NCBI RefSeq assembly: GCF_003471165.1
Contig: NZ_QRIL01000014.1
Location: 39,476-103,475, forward strand
Reading direction: 5' to 3'
DNA: 64,000 nt
Source of the DNA: Ruminococcus sp. AM22-13
GTDB lineage: Bacteria > Bacillota > Clostridia > Lachnospirales > Lachnospiraceae
The translations under genes and the position numbers were made by a program. The notes under the pieces are model-generated. The model ran no database searches. It was not told the origin of the DNA and saw only the letters and a list, made by a program, of their open reading frames with translations. How positions within the stretch are numbered: position 1 is the stretch's first letter; each line of letters opens with the position of its first letter. Positions 38,188 to 47,012 of the stretch are shown here, one piece after another.

Positions 38188-39114
38188 TTATGATTTCGGC
38201 AGAGTATCCTTATATTTCTCATATTGTTTATTTTCGGTAAGTAACTGTTCATATGCATTGTAAGCGGCTTCTAAAGTCGAATATTCTTGTCTATTTTCAA
38301 GAATGCTCTTAAAATCATTACTTGAATAGAGATGCTTCGAAATTGCGACATATTCATTTGTTTTACTGCCAGGATTGCGAGTGGCAGTTGTTGTCTGGGA
38401 AATATAGAATTTATTACCTACATTAATAAGTACAGGAATAGTTTGATCTGCTCCAACCTTATCGGTATCAACGGAAGTCCAGAACAGATAGCTGTCTTGA
38501 GTGCCAGGACGTTTTAAATATGCCCAGGTGCCATGCCGTAGTAAACTGTCATTTTCTATATGGTCTTTGATTTTATTTACCCTATTCTCTGATGATTCTT
38601 TACAGCGAGAATCAAATTCATAATTAGTGTTCAGGCCATTCAATACCCCACTGCTTTGGAGAGGAACTTGTAGGTTCTCTGCCTTTATATTAAAAGGATA
38701 ATTTTTTACACCACTCCCTTTTCCACCGGACCATGTAAATTTCACACTGTTATCATCATTAAGGGAAACAACACATTGTCCATCGGCACCTGGAGTTCCT
38801 TCCCAGTTTTTAGTATCACCCTCACCTACAGTGTGGGAAATCCCGGCGATGGTAATAGTTTTTGCGGACTGCCAGTCATCTATTTTCTGTTTTAGTTGAA
38901 CTGTTCTCTTAGCCTCTTCGGGATCTTTGCCATCCAGATTTATATCTGCCATCATTTCACCATATGCAGTGCGGACGTTTGCCAGGTCTGTTGATTCGCG
39001 GCTTCGTTCCACATATTTTGTGTAAGAAGGTGCCAGAAGTCCGACAAGAATTGCCAGGATTGCGACCACGACTACAAGTTCAACCAGGGTAAAGCCTTTA
39101 TCTCTTTTTTGCAT
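38188..39114 (-). CDS. Type IV pilin-like protein with prepilin N-terminus
   Basis: 308-residue protein with a class III prepilin leader: MQKRDKG then FTLVELVVVVAILAILVGLL, with the conserved Glu at +5 of the mature protein. The long C-terminal part (~35-308) is soluble, rich in Asp/Asn/Ser, and does not match pilins I know. No pilus assembly ATPase, peptidase or platform protein is in the window, so it must use a machine elsewhere, or serve as a pseudopilin or adhesin. The gene faces a c-di-GMP enzyme; c-di-GMP often controls type IV pili in clostridia. The ribosome binding site is weak. Confidence 0.85.
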   Translation of the reverse strand: MQKRDKGFTLVELVVVVAILAILVGLLAPSYTKYVERSRESTDLANVRTAYGEMMADINLDGKDPEEAKRTVQLKQKIDDWQSAKTITIAGISHTVGEGDTKNWEGTPGADGQCVVSLNDDNSVKFTWSGGKGSGVKNYPFNIKAENLQVPLQSSGVLNGLNTNYEFDSRCKESSENRVNKIKDHIENDSLLRHGTWAYLKRPGTQDSYLFWTSVDTDKVGADQTIPVLINVGNKFYISQTTTATRNPGSKTNEYVAISKHLYSSNDFKSILENRQEYSTLEAAYNAYEQLLTENKQYEKYKDTLPKS

Positions 39115-39154
39115 GTATTTTACCTGTAAATAAAAATGTTAAATAATAGTTATG

Positions 39155-39320
39155 CTAGAGCGTGTTTGAAAAATCATTCCCGCAATCTGCACGCCCCACT
39201 TTGCGGTATATTTTGCCCGAATTCAGTTGCCGTAGCCCGCTACGGCGCCTTCATCCGGACAAAATCTCCCACAAATTGTGACGCACATCTTGCAGAAAGC
39301 TTTTTTCAAACACGCTCTAG
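39155..39320. mobile_element. Second-family small inverted-repeat element bounded by TA
   Basis: 166 bp with perfect 19-bp inverted ends CTAGAGCGTGTTTGAAAAA / TTTTTCAAACACGCTCTAG. A TA dinucleotide sits at each edge, as left by IS630/mariner-type transposition. There is no transposase. A single end-like sequence GCGTGTTTGAAAAAT recurs at 44304-44318. Confidence 0.75.
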
Positions 39321-39407
39321 GGAGTAAAATATATACTTTACCCCTTAAGCTTTTTTAGAATGATAGCACAGAATCTGTTACTGTGCAATATTTGCAGAAA
39401 AAATATT

Positions 39408-39605
39408 GTTACTGTTCACTGGTAATATTCCGCGAGGTGTTTTTTGTGAGCGAAGGTCACAGAAAACCCGAGACATACCGCGCGAATTTATGCGATTAGC
39501 ATAAATTAAGTTTGCGAAGCAAACGATACTCCTTGGGCTTTGCACAAGGAGGTTCATATTTCCTGCATCGCGAAGCGTGTTGCTGTGAACGGAGTGAACA
39601 GTAAC
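39408..39605. mobile_element. Non-autonomous inverted-repeat element (GTTACTGTTCAC family), long inverted copy
   Basis: 198-bp element with perfect 12-bp ends, flanked by a perfect 8-bp direct repeat AAAATATT (39400-39407 and 39606-39613). The interior is related to the copy at 20150 but in reverse orientation (CCGCGAGGTGTTTT, CCCGAGACATAC, CGCGAATTTATGCG), plus extra sequence ending GCATCGCGAAGCGTG. Its right duplication touches the last bases before the kinase stop codon. With the 39155 element it fills the 502-bp gap. Confidence 0.9.
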
Positions 39606-39616
39606 AAAATATTTCT

Positions 39617-42331
39617 TTACAGATACAGGGCAATCGTATGGATCATTTTTTCCACATCCAGTGGTTTGGCCAGATGTGCGTTCATACCACAGTCCAGTGC
39701 ATGGCGTACATCCTCTGCAAAAGCATTGGCGGTCAGTGCGATGATGGGAATGGAAGAAGCATCCGTCCTGTCAAGCTTTCGGATCTGGCGTGTGGCCTCG
39801 TATCCGTCCATCAGAGGCATCATAATGTCCATAAGTATCACATCAAATGTCCCCTCGGGGTGACGGGAGAAAAGTTTTACAGCTTCCCTGCCATTGGATA
39901 CTGCAGTTACCACAGCACCTTCCTCTTCAAGGAGTACCTGTGCCACTTCTCTGTTTATTTCATTATCCTCTGCCAGCAGGATCTTTATGCCCTGAATGGA
40001 GTTTCGCTCAGATTCTGGCTCAGAAGAGATATCCGTTTCTTCTGCCTCTTCAAATGGCAAAGTGATCACAAAAGTACTTCCGATACCCGGAGTACTGGAA
40101 ATCTCAATGGTACCACCCATCTGTTCAAATAGCGCTTTGGCAATGCTCATACCCAGTCCGGTGCCATGATATACACTTCGGGCATCCATATTCTCCTGAG
40201 TAAAGGGTTCAAAGATCTTCTCCAGATATTCTTTGCTGATGCCGATTCCCGTATCAGAGATCGTCCATCTGCAGACCAGCTTATGATCATGGGAAGGGAG
40301 AGCATGGATCTCCGTATGGATTGCCCCATTTTCTCTGTTGTATTTGATACAGTTACTGTAAATATTCATCATGGCACGACGGAGGTGCAGAGGGCTGCCG
40401 TATACAAAGGGATGTTCGTATATCTCCGGTGCGATATGAACGGTGAAATCAATGCCGTTTTTCTGTGCCTGCATATCAATCAGCATCTGTGTCTCTTTTT
40501 CATATCTGATCAGATCAAAAGGTTCATGGTTGAGTACAAGTCCGCCCTCCTCGATCTTGGACATATCCAGTACATCATTGATAAGAGAGAGCAGATGACT
40601 GGCTGAAATGAATGCTTTTTCACGATTACTTTTCAGGAATCCGATATCATTTTCGTGCTTTTTATCAATTTCCAGCAGACCAATGATCCCATTCAACGGC
40701 GTACGCATATCGTGGGACATACGGGAAAGAAAATTGGATTTCTCTGCATTGGCACGTTCGGCAGTATCAAGAGCTTCTTTGAGAAGCTTCTGGTGTCTGA
40801 TTTCTGATTCCACCACATCGTCCACATTCAAAAATCCCAGAACAATGATACCGAAGTTTTCGTTTTTGATAAAGCGGAACTGATAGTAATGGATACTATC
40901 CCTGTCATTTATCCGGTAATTCCCCTTGTATTCGGACTGACCGGACAAAACACTCATTACATTACCCAGTTCCAGTGATTCTTCCAGCATTGTACGGTCA
41001 TCCGGATATACACGCTGTTGGATATAGTCTGAGAGGAAAAGATCATAGGGGTATGTATTGCTGTGTTTTTTGTCCGGATCAGGGACATCGTGGTCTTCCT
41101 GCTTGATCACAGAGAGAGTTTTTTCTCTGGGGTTGATCAGGTATACGTTCAGGTAGTTGCTGCTCAGTGTCTGGACAATACTTACCTGTGTCTCATAGGC
41201 TTCCTGTGTTCTGGTGACATCCTCACCGTAAAGGATTGCTTCCAGATGATTATTGGAAGGATTGAGCAGCAGTCTTGCCACATATTTGGAAAGCCTGATT
41301 ATATCGTCATCGTAGAGACAGCGGGAAACCCTGGTGACTTCCACCTGACCGTCCTCGTAGCTTTTCATCAGGGAACAGCGGCAAAATGCGTTGATAAAAT
41401 CGTTTCTGTCCTTTAATACCGGTATAAAAACAGCAGTCTCTGCAATAAAATGGTCAATGGAAGCGTCAGCATCCATCTTATAGGCCAGGGCAGAGGTGCC
41501 TCCGATCTTCAGAATCTTATCATCTGTAAGGTCGAGATGAAAGTAGCCGGCAGCATGGGTAATGGATGCCAGAAGAGAGTGGAGCTGATTTTCATAAATT
41601 TTGCGTGCTGTCACATCATTGTCTTCACAGGCTACTGCAATTACGAAATCCCGATAGTCATCGGCGTTTCCGTTTCTGGCAATGAGCAGATAATAGTAAT
41701 GGACAGTATCTGTGACAACCCTGAAATGGAATTTGAAAGAGGCTTCCTGAGAAAGTCTTTCCAGCAGGGTTTCATAATTCAGGTGTCTGGACACATAGGA
41801 ACGCTCATCCGGATGAATATATTTCTGGATGAGAAAATTAAATGACAGCTTATAGTCTGAATTATCTTTAATATCGAGATCCGCAAAAGCATCAGTAAAT
41901 CTGGAACGATATACGGATATTTTCCCGGTTTCCCGGTTTACGCCATAAACAGACATGTAGTCAGAAGCAAGCAGGTTGATGGCACCCAGCAGACGGAGAG
42001 AGTTCTCACCTGTGGGAATAGACTTTGACAGGCTTTCTCCTTCGGCTACTGTGCTGAATACAAGTGCATGTCCTCTGCTGCCGTCGGGCTGTACCGTCTC
42101 TACTGCATCAACTGTCTCATAAATATGGCGGATCGGATCTAGGTAAGTCTTTGGTCCCTGTATTCCCAGTGCTACAGGGCAGGGCGGGCATGGGGAATCA
42201 AGCCCCATAAGTGCCTTATAGCATTTCACTCCCGGCTGGAGATTGGGGTACAGTTGTTTGGCAGTGTCGTTATAGCTTAGGATATTATAGTCTTTGTCTA
42301 TGCTGTAATATCCGGATGAGTGTGTGTTCAT
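39617..42331 (-). CDS. Hybrid sensor histidine kinase / response regulator
   Basis: 904-residue protein with no clear membrane segment, so probably a cytosolic sensor. PAS-like regions cover ~1-500; the first carries a cysteine cluster (CYKALMGLDSPCPPCP). The HisKA domain has the phosphoacceptor His in FLSRMSHDMRTPLNGIIG (~residue 540). The HATPase domain has DTGIGISKEYLEKIFEPFTQ and GTGLGMSIAKALFEQMGG. The C-terminal receiver (~780-900) has LLAEDNEINREVAQ and the Asp in VILMDIMMPLMDGYEATRQIR. The start ATG 42331 has AGGAG 9 bp upstream. A c-di-GMP protein with a receiver domain is nearby, but pairing is inference. Confidence 0.93.
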   Translation of the reverse strand: MNTHSSGYYSIDKDYNILSYNDTAKQLYPNLQPGVKCYKALMGLDSPCPPCPVALGIQGPKTYLDPIRHIYETVDAVETVQPDGSRGHALVFSTVAEGESLSKSIPTGENSLRLLGAINLLASDYMSVYGVNRETGKISVYRSRFTDAFADLDIKDNSDYKLSFNFLIQKYIHPDERSYVSRHLNYETLLERLSQEASFKFHFRVVTDTVHYYYLLIARNGNADDYRDFVIAVACEDNDVTARKIYENQLHSLLASITHAAGYFHLDLTDDKILKIGGTSALAYKMDADASIDHFIAETAVFIPVLKDRNDFINAFCRCSLMKSYEDGQVEVTRVSRCLYDDDIIRLSKYVARLLLNPSNNHLEAILYGEDVTRTQEAYETQVSIVQTLSSNYLNVYLINPREKTLSVIKQEDHDVPDPDKKHSNTYPYDLFLSDYIQQRVYPDDRTMLEESLELGNVMSVLSGQSEYKGNYRINDRDSIHYYQFRFIKNENFGIIVLGFLNVDDVVESEIRHQKLLKEALDTAERANAEKSNFLSRMSHDMRTPLNGIIGLLEIDKKHENDIGFLKSNREKAFISASHLLSLINDVLDMSKIEEGGLVLNHEPFDLIRYEKETQMLIDMQAQKNGIDFTVHIAPEIYEHPFVYGSPLHLRRAMMNIYSNCIKYNRENGAIHTEIHALPSHDHKLVCRWTISDTGIGISKEYLEKIFEPFTQENMDARSVYHGTGLGMSIAKALFEQMGGTIEISSTPGIGSTFVITLPFEEAEETDISSEPESERNSIQGIKILLAEDNEINREVAQVLLEEEGAVVTAVSNGREAVKLFSRHPEGTFDVILMDIMMPLMDGYEATRQIRKLDRTDASSIPIIALTANAFAEDVRHALDCGMNAHLAKPLDVEKMIHTIALYL

Positions 42332-42427
42332 AATTTGTACTCCTGGTGTTTAGTGCTTTACAGTATACTCTTTTTACCAAAGAATAGCAATGATAATGGA
42401 CGAATTTGTAAAGGTTGTACAATGTTT

Positions 42428-42470
42428 GTAACTGTTCACACATCACTACTGTGAACGGAGTAAACAGTAA
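42428..42470. mobile_element. Minimal 43-bp copy of the GTTACTGTTCAC family
   Basis: Ends GTAACTGTTCAC and GTAAACAGTAA around a short core. It is flanked by a perfect 8-bp direct repeat CAATGTTT (42420-42427 and 42471-42478). It shows that little more than the ends is needed for movement. It lies in the 342-bp gap between the kinase and the MBOAT gene; nothing else is recognisable there. Confidence 0.8.
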
Positions 42471-42673
42471 CAATGTTTCTGATGTCTGCGCACGATTCCC
42501 AGGTTAAAATCCTGTCTGCCGTTTGCTACACTGATATCATATATCCGAGAAAGCTCTGACGGTCGCCTGATCGATTCTAATGCCCTGTATGAGGGTATAT
42601 GTCAATTATATGATTGACGTATTTCCTAAACAAAAGTATACTGATGTTTATCAGAAGGACAGGGGTAGCAAGT

Positions 42674-44299
42674 ATGGGATATACGACAATTACATTTATG
42701 ATATTTATGCTGCTGGTAACAGCAGCATATTATATGTTTCCTGTAAAAAAATATCAATGGACCGTATTACTGGTTGCCAGTTATATTTTTTATTTATGGG
42801 CAAGCTGGAAATATGCTGCTTTTCTTTTATTTACTACATTTACAGTTTATTTTGCAGCACTTATTATGTATAAAAACAGCAAAACAGCGAAAGAAACGAT
42901 AGTTCTTCATAGCGGAGAATGGGATCGGGAACAGAAAAAGCAGTACAAAGAGGAAATGAAAAGGAAGAGAAGAAAAGTTCTGATCATGGTACTTGTGCTG
43001 AATTTTGGGATACTTATATTCTTAAAATATTTTAATTTGTTTGCCGGAGGAATGAACAGTTTTCTTGAAAAATCAGGAATGACTGGTCCGATTCCAATAT
43101 TGCATCTGGCATTGCCGTTAGGGATTTCTTTTTATACCTTTCAGTCTATCGGATATTTGATTGATGTTTACAGAGAAAAATTTGAACCAGAAAGAAATCC
43201 GGCAAAATATGCATTGTTTGTATCATTTTTTCCACAGCTCATTCAAGGCCCGATCAGCTTTTATGATCAGCTGGCGCATCAGCTTTATGCAGAACGAAAT
43301 TTTTCTTATAAAAATCTAAAACATGGTACACTTTTGATGCTTTGGGGATATTTCAAAAAAATGGTGATCGCAGACAGGGCAGTCAGCCTGATCCAAATGG
43401 TTGCACCAGATTATATGCAGTATAATGGAACTGTTATTTTTATAACAGTTCTGGTCTATGCATTACAATTATATGCGGATTTTTCAGGTGGAATCGATAT
43501 ATCCAGAGGATTTGCAGAAATCCTGGGGATTGAAATGGCTGAGAACTTCTGCAGACCATATTTTGCAGTAAGCATTAACGATTATTGGAGACGTTGGCAT
43601 ATTACATTAGGCGCATGGATGAAGAATTATGTGTTTTATTCTCTTGCAATGTCAAAACGTTTTTTTAAAATGGGTAAAAACCTGAAACAAAAATATGGTG
43701 ATCATGCGGTTGGAGCGCATATTGCAAAAGTGCTTCCGGCAGGAATTGCTTCTTTTATCACTTTCTTACTTGTGGGAATCTGGCATGGGGCAAATATGAA
43801 ATATGTTGCCTTTGGTGTTTGGAATGGCAGCGTGATCCTGTTATCTGTTTTGATGCAGCCATTATTTAATAAAGCAATTGCCGGTCTGCATATTCAGACT
43901 CAAAAAACGTCATGGCGTATTTTTCAAATATTACGGACATTTTTGATCGTACTGATAGGATATATGTTTGACATAGGCAATAATTTTTCTGCTGCAATAG
44001 ATATGCTGGGACGTTGTGTTAGGGATTTCAGTTTTGATATAACTCAGATCATAGAGCAGATTACGTCGTGCGGTATGACATTGTATGATTATATGCTGCT
44101 TATATTTATGACTGTTTTGATCTTTTATGTCAGTCTGATACAGGAACGTCATTCTGACACAACAATACGGAAGCTTTTGGAGGAGAAATATCCAAAATTT
44201 CAGTGGATCGTATTATTTGCAGGGCTTCTCAGCATTGCCATATTTGGAATGTACGGACCTGGATGCAGTGCAGCAGAATTTGTGTATATGCAGTTCTAG
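42674..44299 (+). CDS. MBOAT family membrane-bound O-acyltransferase
   Basis: 541-residue polytopic membrane protein of the AlgI/DltB/PatA group that moves acyl (often acetyl) groups across the membrane onto a surface polymer. The family core is visible as LPLGISFYTFQSIGYLIDVYR, FVSFFPQLIQGPI, YADFSGGIDISRGFAEILG and YWRRWHITLGAWMKNYV. The catalytic His is in LLVGIWHGANMKYVAFGVWNG. ATG 42674 follows AAGGACAGGGG; an upstream in-frame start at 42614 is weaker. Together with the SGNH protein 48 bp downstream it should acetylate peptidoglycan, an exopolysaccharide or a teichoic acid. Confidence 0.93.
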   Translation: MGYTTITFMIFMLLVTAAYYMFPVKKYQWTVLLVASYIFYLWASWKYAAFLLFTTFTVYFAALIMYKNSKTAKETIVLHSGEWDREQKKQYKEEMKRKRRKVLIMVLVLNFGILIFLKYFNLFAGGMNSFLEKSGMTGPIPILHLALPLGISFYTFQSIGYLIDVYREKFEPERNPAKYALFVSFFPQLIQGPISFYDQLAHQLYAERNFSYKNLKHGTLLMLWGYFKKMVIADRAVSLIQMVAPDYMQYNGTVIFITVLVYALQLYADFSGGIDISRGFAEILGIEMAENFCRPYFAVSINDYWRRWHITLGAWMKNYVFYSLAMSKRFFKMGKNLKQKYGDHAVGAHIAKVLPAGIASFITFLLVGIWHGANMKYVAFGVWNGSVILLSVLMQPLFNKAIAGLHIQTQKTSWRIFQILRTFLIVLIGYMFDIGNNFSAAIDMLGRCVRDFSFDITQIIEQITSCGMTLYDYMLLIFMTVLIFYVSLIQERHSDTTIRKLLEEKYPKFQWIVLFAGLLSIAIFGMYGPGCSAAEFVYMQF

Positions 44300-44347
44300 T
44301 ACAGCGTGTTTGAAAAATGCCTTTAGGTAATAAGACAGATAGGACAT

Positions 44348-45475
44348 ATGATGAAAAAAAGAATTTTAAAACTAAGTTGCTTTGGTTTGATATTTATGTT
44401 ATTCCTAAGTGGAGCAGCCGGATTTCTTAAGGTGAACAGTTTACCGGACAGTGTGCGTATCAAGGGATTTTATCTGGAACCCAAAGATAGTCTGAATATG
44501 GTAACGATTGGAGCAAGTGAGACTTATACGGCAATAGCACCAGGCTTGCTCTGGAAAGAGTTCGGATTTACCAGTTATAATTATTCGGTGGCCGGAAGTC
44601 CGATCTCAATAGTAAAATCACAGGTTAAGGAGATTCTGGCTAACCAGGATCCAAAAGTAATTGTGATAGAGATTAACGGGACATTGCAGGATGATGAATA
44701 TCAGATAAATGAAAAACGATTGAGAAAGTACATAGATAATATTCCATGGTCAGTAAATAAGATAAACACAATTAAGGAGATAGTACCCGAAGATCAGCAG
44801 ACAGAGTATTTCATACCTTTTTTAAAGTATCATTCAAACTGGCAGAGTCTGGATTTGTGCATAGCTAATTTTTACCTTCAGTCACGTATGATGCTGGAAG
44901 GCAGCAGCCGACTGAAGGGATTTCAGACAATATCCGGAGCAGAAGAAACAAAAAGTAAAGTAATAGATGTGAAGGGCGATACCTCAGTACTTCCTTTGTC
45001 TGAAAAGGCAGAATATTATCTGCGCGATCTTCTTCAGTATTTAAAAGATGAAGGAATTGACAATGTTCTGTTCATGCGCACACCGCACAGAATTACAAAA
45101 AAGAGTTATCCATTTTATCAAAGAGCAAATGAAGCGGAAAAGATTATCAAAGAATATGGATTTCCCTATGTGAACTTTGAAACACAAAAGGATGAAATCG
45201 GACTGAGCATGATGGATGATTTTTATAATAATCATCATCTGAATCTGTATGGACAGAAAAAGTTTACGAATTATTTTGGAAACTATATGGTAGAACATTA
45301 TGATCTGAAGGATAGTGTGCATTTAGAAAAGGTTATAAAAGAATGGGATAAAACCGCAGAGGATACAGAGGATTGTCTGGAATATGTAGAAACCATGATA
45401 GAAGATAAAAACAGAAGTATTATTAATGAAGGATGGAAAGAAGCCAGGAGATTACACCTGACAACAGAGGAGTAA
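44348..45475 (+). CDS. SGNH/DltD-like extracytoplasmic esterase or acyltransferase partner
   Basis: 375-residue protein with an N-terminal signal anchor (KLSCFGLIFMLFLSGAAGFL, ~8-28). The extracytoplasmic SGNH-type domain has the nucleophile-like motif VTIGASETYTAIAP (~55) and the C-terminal D-x-x-H region MDDFYNNHHLNLYGQKKF (~275-292). This matches the PatB/AlgJ/DltD-like proteins that accept acyl groups from an MBOAT partner. Neighbouring and co-directional with the MBOAT gene, it probably completes the acyl transfer outside the membrane. No dltA/dltC genes are present, so D-alanylation is less likely than O-acetylation. Confidence 0.85.
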   Translation: MMKKRILKLSCFGLIFMLFLSGAAGFLKVNSLPDSVRIKGFYLEPKDSLNMVTIGASETYTAIAPGLLWKEFGFTSYNYSVAGSPISIVKSQVKEILANQDPKVIVIEINGTLQDDEYQINEKRLRKYIDNIPWSVNKINTIKEIVPEDQQTEYFIPFLKYHSNWQSLDLCIANFYLQSRMMLEGSSRLKGFQTISGAEETKSKVIDVKGDTSVLPLSEKAEYYLRDLLQYLKDEGIDNVLFMRTPHRITKKSYPFYQRANEAEKIIKEYGFPYVNFETQKDEIGLSMMDDFYNNHHLNLYGQKKFTNYFGNYMVEHYDLKDSVHLEKVIKEWDKTAEDTEDCLEYVETMIEDKNRSIINEGWKEARRLHLTTEE

Positions 45476-45498
45476 TATGGGGAAAGGAATTGAACGGT

Positions 45499-46047
45499 AT
45501 GGCTACTGATGAAGAGCTTTATGGGCAATATCTGAGCGGTGACGAGACAGGACTTGAACTATTGATAAAAAAATACGGCGACCCATTGACCTTATACATC
45601 GATGGTTATCTGCATGACGTCCATGAAGCGGAGGACTTAATGATGGAAACCTTTTCCTGGCTGTTTACGAAAAAGCCCCGCATCCGGGATGGATGTTTTA
45701 AGGCTTATCTCTATAAAGCGGCGCGGCACATGGCTTTACGCCACAAAAGCAGACGGCGGATTATTTTCAGTTTTGACGACCTGACCAGAGAACCGGAGGC
45801 GCAGACACTGGTGGAGGAGGTCATCCGCACAAAGGAACGAAATCAGATCCTGCATCTCTGCATGGACGAGTTAAATTCAGATTATCGGGAAGCTCTTTAT
45901 CTGACCTATTTTGAGGGTATGAGCTATCAACAGGCAGCTGAGGTCATGGGGAAAAGTGTAAAGCAGATCACAAATATGGTGTACAGGGGAAAAGAGCGTT
46001 TACGCGGATTATTGCAACGGGAGGGTATTACAGATGTTGAAAAATGA
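45499..46047 (+). CDS. ECF-like sigma-70 family RNA polymerase sigma factor
   Basis: 182-residue sigma factor with regions 2 and 4 only. Region 2 (~15-80) reads LELLIKKYGDPLTLYIDGYLHDVHEAEDLMMETFSWLF. Region 4 (~125-175) reads MDELNSDYREALYLTYFEGMSYQQAAEVMGKSVKQITNMVYRGKERLR. ATG 45499 follows GGGGAAAGGA; the open frame upstream overlaps the SGNH gene. It heads an operon with overlapping genes: two-TM protein, polytopic protein, PrsW-like protease. Base composition is visibly richer in GC than the SGNH gene before it, suggesting an acquired block starting near 45480. A canonical anti-sigma zinc motif is not present next door. Confidence 0.9.
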   Translation: MATDEELYGQYLSGDETGLELLIKKYGDPLTLYIDGYLHDVHEAEDLMMETFSWLFTKKPRIRDGCFKAYLYKAARHMALRHKSRRRIIFSFDDLTREPEAQTLVEEVIRTKERNQILHLCMDELNSDYREALYLTYFEGMSYQQAAEVMGKSVKQITNMVYRGKERLRGLLQREGITDVEK

Positions 46048-46402
46048 GGAACGAATTGCTGAGGTAAAACGGCGTATTGGGGAAAAAGAACGACAGCAGA
46101 GACTGCGGCACAGACGGATTGTCTCCGCATTCTGCATAGCGGCATGCCTTGCAGTGATCGTTGGTGTTTCCTTTGTCATGCCAGGTATTGTCGGACAGAT
46201 TGCGCCAGGTACTTCTTCCGGCTTTGAAACGGCAGCAACAATTTTGGGCGGCGGCACCGCACTGGGATATATGGTGATCGGACTGCTCGCTTTTATTCTC
46301 GGCGTGTGCGTGACGGTTCTGTGCTTCCGCATCCGCCAGCTGGACAAAGAGGAGCAGACGGAGGAACAAAAGGGGGACAATGGAGATGGAGCTGATCAAT
46401 AA
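46034..46402 (+). CDS. Two-TM membrane protein, possible regulator of the sigma factor
   Basis: 122-residue protein with a basic N-terminal cytosolic stretch (ERIAEVKRRIGEKERQQRLRHRR) and two membrane segments (~29-50 and ~78-98), ending in an acidic tail. Its start overlaps the sigma gene by 14 bp. The proteins at 47785 and 51721 are paralogues with the same plan (ERI-x2-VKxR-x2-E, two membrane segments, LC-x-(K/R)-x-R before the tail). Position after an ECF sigma suggests an anti-sigma or membrane-tether role, cleavable by the PrsW-like protease two genes on. This is inference. Confidence 0.78.
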   Translation: MLKNEERIAEVKRRIGEKERQQRLRHRRIVSAFCIAACLAVIVGVSFVMPGIVGQIAPGTSSGFETAATILGGGTALGYMVIGLLAFILGVCVTVLCFRIRQLDKEEQTEEQKGDNGDGADQ

Positions 46403-47012
46403 TCTTTTTCAATTCGCTGTCACCCTGCTGTGCTTTTGTCTGAGTGGTATCTGGTATCTGAAAGATCGAAAACAGACCTGTTTTCTGCTGACCTGTTTTT
46501 ACGGTTGCTTTGCCCTTGGCTCTCTTTACTGGACGCTGTATCTGCTTCTGTTTTCTGAAACGCCGCAGGTCTTTTATGTGTCAGAGTTCGGCTGGGTAGC
46601 CAGCGTGATTTTCCTTTATCTTCTGCAATACACCCTTTCCTCTGCAGAGGAAAGAGACTTTTCAACACGGAAATCTCTGATAGCTCCTCTGATTGGCATT
46701 CCGCTTTGTGTGTTTTACTGCACCTTTGGAGATATTCTTTCCAATCTGCTCTGGTGTGGCATGATGATCGTTGTTTCTTATCATTCCATCAGAGGGCTTA
46801 TTTATGCTCTGATACAGACGGGAACAGCACGTAAGATCCGGTATTTTCACATTGGGGTGCTGTGCTATGTGGCGGTGGAGTATGCTCTTTGGCTCTCCGG
46901 CTGTCTGTGGCCGGGATATTCCATTTCCGCTCCCTATTGCTGGTTTGATCTTCTGCTTACAGGCTGCCTGTTCGCACTGCTCCCGGCCACAGGAAAGGCG
47001 GTGCAGACATGA
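46380..47012 (+). CDS. Polytopic membrane protein in sigma/PrsW operon
   Basis: 210-residue protein of about six or seven hydrophobic segments, beginning LINNLFQFAVTLLCFCLSGI. I do not recognise a family; aromatic and cysteine content is high. It overlaps the preceding gene by 23 bp and the following one by 4 bp (ATGA), so it is part of a tightly coupled operon. A sensor or partner role for the protease is a guess from position only. Confidence 0.75.
   Translation: MEMELINNLFQFAVTLLCFCLSGIWYLKDRKQTCFLLTCFYGCFALGSLYWTLYLLLFSETPQVFYVSEFGWVASVIFLYLLQYTLSSAEERDFSTRKSLIAPLIGIPLCVFYCTFGDILSNLLWCGMMIVVSYHSIRGLIYALIQTGTARKIRYFHIGVLCYVAVEYALWLSGCLWPGYSISAPYCWFDLLLTGCLFALLPATGKAVQT

Noticed and set aside
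44304..44318. Full second-family element after the MBOAT gene
   Set aside because: Only one end-like sequence is present; no matching inverted partner was found nearby.
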